Source of the DNA: Nematostella vectensis
Lineage: Eukaryota; Cnidaria; Anthozoa; Actiniaria; Edwardsiidae
Reading direction: 5' to 3'
DNA length: 64,000 nt
NCBI RefSeq assembly: GCF_932526225.1
Contig: NC_064036.1
Span: 1,736,001-1,800,000, forward strand
Shown here piece by piece: positions 13,655-24,665 of this stretch. A program made the translations under genes and the position numbers. A model generated the notes under the pieces. The model was given only the letters and a program-made list of their open reading frames with translations, ran no database searches and was not told where the DNA came from. How positions within the stretch are numbered: position 1 is the stretch's first letter; each line of letters begins with the position of its first letter.

Positions 13655-16600
13655 ATGACAGACGTCGAGATAACGCCATCTGTCCATTCAGCTAAGGAAC
13701 GAGACCCCTTGGAAAATCGAAATAACACAAACGATAAGACAGCGGCTTCAAAACGTATGCCTTTCACGCTAGCAAGCCCAAAGAGAAGCCTTCCTCGCTT
13801 AAGCCCAAAATTCACCAAGAAAGAGAAAACACCCAATGGGAAAAACCTGTCTTTAACTCTGGAAACCGGAAGCGCAGACACTCTTGATGGAGAAGTAAGT
13901 AGGGATTCATTGGTAAATGGTACGAAACAGAAGAAGAACAAAAACTCGGCAACTTTGAAATTCCCATCTATGAGCACAGGCCTGAAAGCCTCAGTCATCG
14001 TGAATCGGATTGCTTCATCGCCATTATTTAACCGAAAATACACCTGGACACCGGAACAGATTGCAGAAGCCGTCCCTATGGAGCCTTTAGCGACATGCTC
14101 GACACCTTGCCTTGAGGAACCTAAAGAACCATCTAAACCATGCGATGGTGACCCACCTCTTCCAAAAGAAGACCCCAAACACACTATCAATTTACGGCCC
14201 CCGTCCATGATCAGAGATGACAAAAAGGGAGAAAGCAGCCAGGACACGTCCCCTTTAATACAAGAGGCGACGCCATGCATCAAGCATGCTGACCTGGAGT
14301 CAAATACTGTGGGGGGAGAGGGAGGGGAAGAGAGTAATGCGCCTTTACTTGTGGAGAACCCACGTGCTTCAGAGCTTGCAGATGACCAGGCTGGCGAGGA
14401 CAAGGCGTCGAAGACAGGTATGCCTGTTGGGAGTGAATCAACACTCTAAGGTATATCATCTGTCCATTTTTTATGTTTCTCCAAAAAGGTGTCCTTTTAG
14501 GTGAATTCAATAGTCCAATAGTTCCTAGTCCTAGCTTGTTTAAAAATGGCCATATGTTTACTTGATTCACTTTATCCTTGCAGGCTTTATCTTAATCTGA
14601 TATTGTGATCTTGTTTAATTTATACAGTCAAAAGGTTAAATGACCTTGTGTGGTTCAAACAATTGTAAAGATAAAAAGATATCTTTCTCTGTAGCTCACA
14701 CCGTAGCGTTCCAACTCGACGAGGATCCTTTCTCGGATGACAGCGGCTCTATCATAATACCACCCCCTCCCCCTGGGTGCTGCGCCTGGAGAGGATTCGA
14801 CATTGCTGCCGTGGTTGCCATGGTGCTGGTACTCTCTTTTGGTGCTGCTGCTCTGGCACTGCATTTGGACGGACAACTCAAAACATTTCTTGGAATGGAA
14901 GGCAATAAGCATAGTTCTTAACTCAAAACATTTCTTGGAATGGAAGGCAATAAGCATAGTTCTTAACTCAAAACATTTCTTGGAATGGAAGGCATGGAAT
15001 GGAAGGCAATAAGCATAGTTCTTAACTCAAAACATTTCTTGGAATGGAAGGCAATAAGCATAGTTCTTAACTCAAAACATTTCTTGGAATGGAAGGCAAT
15101 AAGCATAGTTCTTATTTGTTTTGGCAATTCTTATCAAATTCCATGCGCCTATGTGCGATATTTGATTGTGACAGAAGGCAACTAGCTATTAAAACACCGT
15201 CAAAGAGATGAGGCTACATACACGATTCTTCGCACATTCAACTCTCATATACAACACCGCCGTGGTATCCTTGCCCTTCCAAATTATTATAATGCCGATC
15301 ACCGAGATAACACTATTGTTTTTACCTAGATGATGCTCAGATTGTCAGTCCCCCTTGCCACCTAGACGACAAGTCTACGGTGTGTAGCCCAAATGCCGTA
15401 TGCGTGCCCAGCAATGAAGATTACCATGCAGGGTCGACGTGCCGATGTATGCCTGGGTACACAGGGAATGGATTCACCTGCAACGGTGAGTTTCGGTGAT
15501 TCGAATCCATTATCTGTTTTTCTCGTGGTAAATACAGGCCCATACCCAGTATTTTTCTTTGGGGGGGGGGGGGGGGGGGCGAAATCCGAAAAACAGTGGA
15601 CCTATTTTTTTCTATTGAGAACCGAAATGGACCTAAGGCCGTTGTGTGGGGGGGTGCGTTCGCTCCCCCTGCACCCCCCTGGGTACGGGCCTGAAATGTG
15701 ATGGCACTGTGCCGTTCTCCTTGTGATTTCTCCAGATATTGATGAATGTGTTCTCTCTGCACCTAACTGCTCAAGTCATTCTTACTGCTCCAACACCATG
15801 GGCTCATACACCTGTCGGTGCCATGTGGGATTCATCAAGCTCAACGGCGAATGCGTGGACCTCAACGAATGCCAAAAACATTTTTACTGCCCTGCAACAT
15901 CCCGCTGTGTCAATACTTTGGGCTCGTACAAGTGTCGTTGCCTAGAAGGTTACCACAGTGCAGGGTCCAGCTGCATTGATATCGACGAATGCAAAACAAG
16001 TGCACATAACTGCCATGCCAACGCCACATGCGTGAACAAGATGGGGTCGTACGAATGCGTGTGCAAGGAAGGATACTTCGGTAATGGGACGCATTGTGAG
16101 GTCGACGCGTGTTTCACGAGACCAAGCCGGTTATGTGACAAGGACGCCGTATGTAGATTAGAAAATAACGCCATCAAGTGCATGTGTAAGGCAGGATATA
16201 CAGGCGACGGAATCACTTGTGAGGATGTGAACGAATGCCAGCTGCCAGGATCATGTCACGTGCATGCCACGTGTGCAAACACTAACGGGTCTCATGTGTG
16301 CACGTGCAACAAGGGTTTCATCGGCGAAGGAGATTTATGTACGGATATCGACGAATGTCACCAGAAGGCTCACCTTTGCAATAAAAATGCGCTTTGCCAC
16401 AACATACCCGGATCATACAAGTGCATGTGCCTCAAAGGTTACCATGGAGACGACTGTCATGACGCGAACGAGTGTGAGCGTGGTGAACATACGTGCAGCA
16501 AGAATGCTATGTGTATTAACACATCCGGGTCCTACGAGTGTGTCTGCAATGATGGTTACCGTGGTAACGGGACTATTTGCGAGATTCCTTCTCCAGGGAA

Positions 16601-16793
16601 GAGACATAGTAAGTAACTTTATTTATTTTAGAATAAAATGGAGTATAGCATGGTGATGTAAGGAAATGTAAATACTGAAGTAAAAAACTCAATCTTCTTT
16701 TTTTTCTTTTCAGATGCCGGTGATCATCATCGACTGGATGGCTATTTATTTGTGCATATAGTAATATTTTACTTATTCATTGGTTGTTGGTGA
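13655..16793 (+). CDS. Type II-like membrane protein with eight EGF domains
   Basis: Unrecognised orthologue; probably a cell-surface protein. Five exons fit in phase: 13655-14417, 14695-14901, 15330-15485, 15736-16608, 16714-16793 (about 692 residues). Exon 1 is a Lys/Ser/Pro-rich, presumably cytoplasmic region; the frame is open upstream to 13403, so the start is uncertain. Exon 2 carries GCCAWRGFDIAAVVAMVLVL and the rest of a transmembrane segment (about residues 291-311). Exons 3-4 hold eight EGF domains. At least six open with a calcium-binding consensus such as DIDEC, DLNEC, DVNEC or DANEC and have GSYxCxC cores. The last exon ends in a hydrophobic stretch (YLFVHIVIFYLFIGCW) immediately before the stop, which could be a GPI-anchor signal or second membrane segment. 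The exon 2 donor is unusual: the only phase-compatible site near the end is a GC donor at 14902, inside a 45-bp tandem repeat. Confidence 0.75.
14877..15115. repeat. 45-bp tandem repeat spanning the end of EGF-gene exon 2
   Basis: Five copies start at 14877, 14922, 14967, 15026 and 15071; the third has a 14-bp internal duplication. Each contains CTCAAAACATTTCTTGGAAT followed by GGAAGGCAATAAGCATAGTT. The first copy is the coding end of the transmembrane exon and reads LKTFLGMEG in frame. All later copies follow an in-frame TAA, so they must be intronic or untranslated. The repeat therefore duplicated an exon end together with its candidate splice donor. Confidence 0.9.
15535..15693. mobile_element. 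MITE with 15-bp inverted ends, in EGF-gene intron
   Basis: Left end CAGGCCCATACCCAG and right end CTGGGTACGGGCCTG are inverted with one mismatch and enclose 129 bp, including a long G-tract. It lies wholly in the intron between EGF exons 3 and 4. A related shorter copy is at 10630-10718. It is non-coding, and no precise target-site duplication is evident (AAATA and AAATG flank it). Confidence 0.7.
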
Positions 16794-17281
16794 CCAACAG
16801 ACCTGGGAGTAGTGTGAACAAGTAGTTAATAAGTAGTAAGTTTTTAAAACTTTTTTTAATTATACAAGTTAGGCTTTTATATATCTTATAAAAATGTATA
16901 ATGCGAGTGTCCAACACTACTAGCAAATTCCTCTCATTATTTATGTTGCATTTGCAGGATGTTTGTGCCGAGTGTTGAAGACAGAGACCTTTCCTTAGTA
17001 CTGGGCCGGGAAGGCTCGTGCCCCCATCCCCCCTCCCCCGAAAAAAGGGCATAACTTTGCCTTTCCAGTTTTAATGTCTCTGAGTCGTGTCCTGATACGG
17101 CCCTGAGCGGGGAAGGCTAGAGGCAGTGGGAGATTTGCATTATTATTTATATTATCATCTTAAAGTTGACATCCAATATAATTTTTGAATAAAAATATAC
17201 TTCCTTTTGTGTATTAAAACGATGGTTATTGTCTATTTTCCCCTAACAAAACCTACCCCTGGTTTTAACTGTAGAACAGAG

Positions 17282-17518
17282 GTCGCCCCATGACAGGTTC
17301 TCCAATAGGGTTCTGGATTCCGGATCCTAGTGTGTGGATTCCGGATTCCATGTGGGTTTTTTCTCGTGGATTCCGGATTCCAGCAGCATGGATTCCGGAT
17401 TCCATATCTCATTTTTTCATGGATTCCGGATTCCATATCTCATTTTTTCATGGATTCCGGATCCCATATCTCATTTTTTCATGGATTCCGGATTCCGGAT
17501 TACCTGTCATGGGGCGAC
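17282..17518. mobile_element. 237-bp MITE with perfect 17-bp inverted ends
   Basis: GTCGCCCCATGACAGGT at 17282-17298 is the exact reverse complement of 17502-17518. Flanking AGAG on both sides (17278-17281 and 17519-17522) fits a 4-bp target-site duplication. The interior is built from repeats of GGATTCCGGATTCCATATCTC and TCATTTTTTCAT, about 34 bp per unit. It is non-coding; the frames across it only reflect this repeat. Confidence 0.85.
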
Positions 17519-17710
17519 AGAGGCATACCAGAATTATCAAAATGTGTCTATTATCATACCGAAGTCAAGTGAAAATAAGGCTTTTTACGACAAAAATGTA
17601 CCCGTTGCACAATGTTTAACAACAGGTGTACGTAAGGCCGAATGCACTGACTGTTATAAAGGTGTGTGACACTCTAATTGTGAATCGCAATATTTTTACC
17701 ATCCTCACAG

Positions 17711-17787
17711 TGCAATGCGGAGACCGGAAGCGAACTTATCGCGCGCCTCCTGTGTCGGTGGATTTCCGCGACGCCCTGGGTCCCTGA
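17711..17787 (+). other. Possible alternative last exon of the EGF gene
   Basis: After an acceptor-like TCCTCACAG the sequence begins TG. Joined to the single A left at the end of EGF exon 4 (16608), it stays open for 26 codons (MQCGDRKRTYRAPP...) to a TGA at 17785-17787. This would replace the hydrophobic C-terminus with a basic soluble tail. It rests only on phase and an acceptor motif; it may equally be chance. Confidence 0.2.
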
Positions 17788-18030
17788 GAATGTATTTTCA
17801 ATTTTTGAACACGAAATATAGGTATCTGCGATTATTCCTATACTAGTCTATTTGCGAACCAAGAAACTATGAGCTATAGATTTTTTCCACGGAAATTCAA
17901 AATTTTACTGAGCACATGAACCATATTTAGGAATGTTTAAAAATTCGGGACTCCTGTTTTTCGGCTCACCGCTTCTACTAGCAGGTTAGGATCCCTGTGG
18001 GATGTGTTAACACAGGTGTACCGCAAAAAG

Positions 18031-21000
18031 ATGTCCTCCTGTGCCGAGAGTCTGTCCAAATCTTCTATCGACCAGAAAGGCGAAGAGATTGTCGATCAAA
18101 CTTACGTATGGGAGCTGTTGCAGATATCAGACTCGGGTATAATGACTTATCTTGATCATGAGCTTTTCTTTGGATAGCGTGACTAATCGGGTACGAGAAT
18201 TCATTGTCTGTGTTTTGGTGTTCTTGGTGTTGTAAAGCGTTCCCTACTGGCGGTTTCTCGCACAGCCTTGGTCTAGAAGCTGCAGCCAAAAATGGCCATG
18301 TGAGCAGTTTAGGTGAGTTTGCGAATTCCAAGAACATTCAAAAAGATATGTTTTGTAAGGGAAAGTTCATTTATTATCCCGAGGGGGGTGGGCGAGGATT
18401 TTCATAAAAGTAAGGGATAAAATTAGTTGACACCCCCCCCTTTTCAGGAGAAACAAAATTTTCCATGCCCCCCCTCCCTCCTTACGCTTCATCCATATTT
18501 TTGGTACCCCCCACCCCCCTCCTGAAAACCGAAGAAAGAAGGAACAAAGGAAGGAACGGCAATGACAATATTAAAAACGCAAGCAAGAGATTAGCTGTAA
18601 AAGCTGGACAGAAAGTTGAAGGGAAGGCATTGGCTGAAAACATTACTTCAGAAAAAGTGAAGGCACTCAATTTATCAAAGATGCGACTAACTCCAGCTAA
18701 TAAGATGCGACTAACTCCACCTGATAATGGTGGATGAATGCTATAGATGGATGCTATAGATGATGTAAAAGAAACAAAAAGGCTTTTCTATCTTTCTTCT
18801 TGCAAGAAAAGCGCAGCATGAGAAAAGAGAAAAGAAAGAGCGATGAAGACAGCGAATCAGATATGAGCAAGGATTTTGATGTCGCAGAATAAGCGCTTAA
18901 AGCATTAAAACGTTTTGTTTATATTTTGGATATGGATAATAAGCATTTTATATAATATTATATAGCGGAAACCATAAAGAGATGTATTGAGGGTGTATCC
19001 AGATTTGTATTGCATAGATAAAACCTGGCTTAATACATATATCCTGGACTCCTGGATTGTGCATGCCAAAAAACTGCCACCAAACCGAGAAAATTTTTAA
19101 CTTTAAAAACCAAGAAAGTATCATTTAACACTTTGTCAAATTATATGAGAGACAACACCCAAAGAAATCAGTGACCCCCCTTTTAAAATCCAAACACTTT
19201 GACGCTACCATTTCAGACCTCGGCAATTTTCTCGAGGCCCCCCACAGTATCCTCACGCCCCCCCCCCCCCCCCTCAGGATAATAAATGAACTTCCCCTAA
19301 GTAACAACAGCGTGTTCTTCTGTCGGAGTAGGGTGCTTACTGTGCAGGATTTTGCTGTGAACATCCACATTGATTTCTTGTTCTCTGATTTGAAGAATAG
19401 AGACCTTATCATTTAGTCCTTTTCGTTGCTCTAAAATTGTTAAATTCTAACATTTTATTGAGAATTTGATGCCTCACATTCTTGCCATAACTCCATTACA
19501 GAATCTTTCAAGACCTTTATCAAGTCTGCCTTGCAGAATACAGCATCATTTAGTCTACCGTACCTCAGTGATGCATACCATCACTTCAATGATCTTAGTC
19601 ACATCACATGTCTAGACCAGAGGCTTCATGCTTTCATGTCTAACCATGTGACAAAAAGAGCTAGTATACGTCAGGTAACTTTAATACTGTAGGGTTACAC
19701 AGTTGTATTGCGTAATGGTCATGGGTAGCGATAGCTGAGTGTTGTCATGTTGTTTGCATCTCTTTGAATATAAATCACCAGGTTTACAACATTAAATATA
19801 TGAGAAAGTCTTCATACTGCTTACTAAACTTTCAATTTAAAGGTGATGCTGGATGGGGTTTGGTACCACCCCCCCCCCCTAGCTTTTGACACTGTTTTGA
19901 TATAACAGGGTCAAAATAATGCACATTAGGCAAGGTGTCTCAGGAATATCTTGACTTAACTTAATGTCCCTGGTCCATTTGGCTCTATCCAGCTTTGATG
20001 CATGTTTCCATTTTTCCACAGGGTACATCATTATTACACACTTCTTGTGTAGCATTCAGAAAGGTTGAGTTTAATCTATTGAAGGTGTGTAACAAAGCAT
20101 GGTTTTAGAAGAGTAACATTTAGAAGAGTAATATTTATTGTCTGTATATTACATAAAGCAAGCAGAGAACAAGTAAGGTAAGGAAATCAGCAAGATAAGA
20201 TGTTTCTGTGACTGCTTTGTTTTGTTATCCCTTAGGGTTAAAATATATTTTCTCAATTAGCATGAGTCCCCACATGAGAGTCCCCCCTGGGATAAACTGT
20301 TGTTTTTTTGTAAAGAAAATTGAATGTTTCAGTTAAAAATGGTAATCAGCAAAAAGTAACTTTTTCTTTTACCCCTAGGAAAAGCTTGATAGTGAGACTT
20401 TTCATGGCCACTATGCTGTTGTCACTGGTGTGGTATGTGCTGTGCTGAAGATGTCTCTGGCTGCAGTGCAAAAGATGTTCATGTTTTGTACCCTGAGGTC
20501 CATACTCTCATGTGCTGTCAGACTGGGTCACATTGGGCCATTAGAGGTAAATAGGAGTGTTATGCACTCAAATTTATATTTGATTGTAGAGAAAGCAGGG
20601 TCACAATGGACATAAAAACAACAGGATGATACAAGGGAAATTAAGAAAACTTGGTAGGGGGTAGCCTACCTGTAGGCTTTGTTTGTTTCCGCCCCAAAAC
20701 CCCGAAAACTCTGGGTTACCATATCACAGCTGCCATCCTTCTTTTTCCCCTGCACATAGCAAAATCCAAGATGGGGGCTGTGATATGCGAACTATGTGTT
20801 TTCAGGGTTTTTTGGTCAGAAAAAACTATCAAAGCCTTCAGGTGGGGTTACAACCCTACTGGTCATTTCCTTATCATTTTAGAAGAATCTGGGACACAGC
20901 CTCCCTGGCCCCTATGGTGTTACGGTACTGTAAGGGCAAGGTATCCCCCCTTCCAGGGGCATGGCCAGGATTTCTTTGGGGGTGTGGAGATTACATAGGT

Positions 21001-21681
21001 AGTCTATGTAATAGGAGGTCAGCAGCGTCAGTAATGGCAGACACTTGTTTTGTTTACTTGTTGTGATTTTGTGTTAAAGTGCTTTCCATGCCCAGAATTG
21101 ATCAGTTAAAGAAAATGCCTGCAAACTTCGAATTCGCTTAAGTTTTAACTGTTCTTCCTGAGCTGACTCCCCTTTCCCTATCTCTGGGAATGTATCTCCC
21201 AGAGATAGGTAGAACTCCCTTCTACCTACCCCTAGCTATGCACCTGACTCTTGCTGTCATTTCATTGTAGGCACAAAGCTTGCACTATAATTTGAGAGAA
21301 ATAGCAGAGACTTTTAGACAAGAGTAAGTAAATATTGCCCTTTGAGAGTGATCTATATAGCACATAGAGAAACATGACAAGAATACAGTAGCTGGAGACT
21401 TCATTTTATAGCTAGTCTTTAGAAGTTAAAAAGCATTTATGCTGTTCTGACCCCTGCTATGTAATACACTTAACGCAGTTACCCAAAATATTATATAATG
21501 TAGGTGTTAATTGCTCCTTTCAGATTGTTTGCTTCCACCATCTATGTTGACATCTTTGTTTACACCATTCTTTTTCAGGTATGCTGATACACCGGTTGCT
21601 ATGGCAACTACCACAGCACCTCATTTGGACATCATACAGGGGACACATGACCAGCTGTTTTCAAAACTGTTCTATTCGTGA
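18031..21681 (+). CDS. ureF: Urease accessory protein UreF
   Basis: UreF is a nickel-urease maturation factor that acts with UreD/UreH and UreG to load nickel into apo-urease in the cytosol. Seven exons with GT-AG borders and consistent phases: 18031-18136, 18238-18312, 19502-19674, 20022-20084, 20379-20546, 21271-21323, 21579-21681, encoding 246 residues, the usual family length. The hallmark sequence spans the first splice: SDS-A-FPTGGFSHSLGLEAA (about residues 33-51). The C-terminus (PHLDIIQGTHDQLFSKLFYS) matches the conserved UreF end that docks its partners. The start is the first ATG of exon 1, with no in-frame ATG earlier in the exon. No other urease gene is in the window, so this is not clustered as in bacteria; the introns and animal neighbours argue against contamination. 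Confidence 0.93.
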
Positions 21682-21753
21682 TATCCAATTTTATTATCTA
21701 TCGAATATAATGTTATTATTTTTAAATATATATGTATATAAAAAAACAGTTTT

Positions 21754-21759
21754 AATAAA
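21754..21759 (+). terminator. Poly(A) signal of ureF
   Basis: AATAAA lies 73 bp after the UreF stop codon, in a suitable position for 3' end formation. The same motif is present in the captured copy of this exon near 27000. Confidence 0.55.
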
Positions 21760-22117
21760 ATACTTTTGGTTTAAATATTCACCTTATATCGAAATCTCCC
21801 CCCCCCCCCCTCCCATATATATGAAGATAATATATAGATTTAGGCACTGCCTAAAAGCGGAGCCAGCATTTAACACCTTTTTGTGTTGACTGATAGGGGA
21901 AGTTTTAGAGGGGATCTTGGTGTCTCTAGAATGTTTTATTTAATGAGATTAAAAATATGTCAAATTTTACTGCCATGTAATTATGAATTGTATTGGCCCC
22001 TCCAAATGGACCAAGCAAGCACTCATTCAATAATATTAAATATGCAGTATGAAAGTTAATAAAATACTAAAACTTGGTGTGAAAAAGGCTGTCAAAGTTC
22101 AAGGTGTCACATTGACG

Positions 22118-22156
22118 CACGCCACTTTCAAACAGCCCTAGACGCGACATTTAGTT
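22118..22156 (+). repeat. Left terminal inverted repeat, 23-bp-spacer type
   Basis: CACGCCA (22118-22124), 23 bp, then CATTTAGTT (22148-22156). The matching 13-bp block actually begins at 22144 (GCGACATTTAGTT). The 7/23/9 split is my parsing, chosen for comparison with recombination signal sequences; the offset relative to the other end does not depend on it. Confidence 0.75.
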
Positions 22157-22610
22157 GGTAACCGCGCTTTTTGAATTTGCGACCGCGCTTTGAGGTAGTT
22201 AGTTATTAACTGACCTGACAGGATCGCGAGTCACGAAGGCCGCAGCCAAGCTACCGAATAAAACCCTTGTTTTAAAAGAAGTGTTGATAGATATACGTAT
22301 CCTATTGCGACATTTGGATACCTAAAATGCTTACGTGATTAAATTTTACAAAGAAACGATCAAACACGCAATTGAGCAAGAATGTATAGCGTCACTGTAA
22401 ACGGTCCTATTGAGTGATGGCGGAAGCGCGGCGAACTACCTACATGACTTCCGATTAAAATTTTAGTCTCGTGGGAGTTTTCCTGGTTTATTGCGTAGCT
22501 AATCCATAACGTATATATAATTGTCTCTTAGAATCTGTGTTCATAGTTTTGGGAGATTGCGAATTTTTGAAGTAGTAGCTCGTTTTAATATCGCCCATGA
22601 GCGCAAAGAA

Positions 22611-23973
22611 ATGGCTACCGCGAAGGCTGAAGCAAAACACTTTGAGATTTTAAAAGGTCTCTGTCGTGTTTGCGGAAAACGGTTGAAGAAGGCAAAAAGC
22701 CTCTATGCCCAAAGCTTTGCCTGCGGCAGTTTCAAAACATTGCTCGAGGGCAAATTTGGCATCAATGTCGAGAAGGATGACCCCTATATTCATCTGATGC
22801 GCTTTTGTAAGTTGTGTCGTCTCGCAACAACTGACAAGGCTCCCATAATCTGGGAGATTCACCTGGAAGAGGACTGCCCAACGTGCGCCTTAGAAGAGCA
22901 AATTCAAAAAGGCGGTAGGCCGAAAAAAGCAAAGCGAGGCGGTGCGAGAGGGCAGGCTAAAAACTCCGCTTGGGAAGAGACGACAAACGTGGGTTTAAAA
23001 GCACAACTAATCGCGCGCGTCACCGAGCTTAGTGCCTCTATGAACACACTAAGGGACCACCGATTCACCGAGCGCTTTGACTTTTTCGAAACGAAAAAAG
23101 AAGAGTTTCATTGCGCTATTTGCCTAGACGTCCTCGAAAAGCCTCTGTCATCAAAGTGCCAGCACAGTTGCTGCTCGGACTGCTGGAAATCTGCTTTCGA
23201 GTTGGGGGAAAAACATCCAGCATGCCCAATATGTCAAGAGACGCTGGCGGACCCTAATGACCCCCAGCGCGCACCGCTTGTTTTAATCCAGCTTTTAGAG
23301 GGGTACCTGGTTAAATGTAGGGCATGTGGTACCCGATTGCCTTATCACCTGTGCAACAGCCATCCCTGTCCCCCGAGAAAGCGCCAGCGTGCGAATAGCC
23401 CCGTCCCTGCCGCTGCTGTTGTGCTAGATCCTCAGACCCGAACCCTCGAGCAGATGTTAAACGAGGTCCGCACAGGCCTCGTTTCCCCTGATGTTGCGCG
23501 ACTTGGGAATTTGATTGTGAACACAATCTGCAAGAATTCGGAGGATGGGATAACAGCCCGATTGCCTGGATCTGGAAAGGTATTTTGTTCTAACTATATT
23601 TTTTATTCTTTTTTGCAATATTATAAATTACATTATTATTCTCTTTCAGCCAACCGTGGTCATGAAAATACCTCAGGCACAGACTTCAGATTTCATCCGG
23701 GAACGGAAGTTTCCTTCAGGCTTTTTCGGCGAGCAGGGTGGTGAATCAATTCATCATGAACTCAACCAGTTGAACCGTGAATTCAGCTCGATCCACCCTG
23801 CGTCGCGTCGGCTACGAAAAATAATAGAAGAGCATAGCATTAGAGTTGCACCTCTAAACCGCTCAAAATATCCAGAAAAAAAAAAATCGAAAACGAAGAG
23901 CTCACACCGCTACAACCTGATTAAGCCGAGTCAGTCTCGTTTCTTAATAATCCGAGTCGTGTATCAATTGTAA
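22611..23973 (+). CDS. RAG1 N-terminal-like zinc protein of the transposon
   Basis: Two exons, 22611-23579 and 23650-23973, split by a 70-bp intron with AAG|GTATTT and TTCTCTTTCAG borders; 430 residues. Visible modules: an N-terminal Cys/His region (C18, C21, then C66, C69, H84, C89, C92) laid out like the RAG1 N-terminal zinc region; a basic GGRPKKAKRGG segment at 100-111; a C3HC4 RING (C168, C171, C183, H185, C188, C191, C205, C208); and a Cys2-His2-like unit just after (C236, C239, H246, H251), as in the RAG1 dimerisation domain. Exon 2 gives FFGEQGGESIHHELNQLN, which resembles the region of the third catalytic acid in RAG-like transposases. The catalytic middle, with the first two acids, is absent. 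It could be an internally deleted transposase, a repressor-like derivative, or a host-used RING protein. In-frame ATGs upstream exist; 22611 has the best context (GAAATGG). Confidence 0.75.
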
Positions 23974-24665
23974 AACTATTGCAAAGCCAGGAGGACGCGG
24001 GAGCGACAAGTATTACTCCTTCGATGTTCAAATCAGTATTAATATTCTATCGAAAATAAACTTAAACCAACTAAAAAAAAGAACTCAATCTTGGTTTTAC
24101 TTCAAGTTTATCTCAAGTCACCTTGAAACTAGATTTATTTTTCATATTTTGAATTTGAATACGGATCAACATTCCCTTTGTGCTCCCTTGGTGTTTTATT
24201 AATGGCGGCGGACCGAAGAATTTAGCCCTTATCCGCTTTGACGTAGCACTTTATAATCGCAATCTCCCAAAACACTCACCGTGCCAGGCGTTCATACAGC
24301 CATCCAACTCGTAGAATTAGGCACCCTCTACCACGGGAAAACTTCCAAAAATCGAACTAGAGTACAAGCAGTACAACGATATCTTTAACTTTTGCACGAG
24401 TTAGGCTCCCAAAAATCAAACTCGCGTAGCGCGAATTTGTAAAGGAATTGAAGCCATCCTTCGCTCTGTGTCGGTTCCGCCATCTTGTCTGCTTGGACTC
24501 TGATAAAATAAGCACTCTAAACCTCAAAGAACACGGGATTTCATTGGTTTAAAAACAAAGGACGCGATCGGCTTAGCTGTAAGACAAAGACGACGCGAGC
24601 GTTGCTAACTGATCGTTGCTATGCAATGGGCAACTCCGCAGGACACTGTGATCGCAGGCGTTTTT

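Noticed and set aside
13588..14403. 271-residue minus-strand frame opposite the EGF gene exon 1
   Set aside because: It is an antisense shadow of the plus-strand frame, which is joined in phase to the transmembrane and EGF exons.
24644..24650. Exact CACAGTG (consensus V(D)J heptamer) on the minus strand inside the RAG1-like element
   Set aside because: No nonamer follows at 12 or 23 bp, and a 7-base match in 2.6 kb is not rare; the element's true ends are CACGCC.
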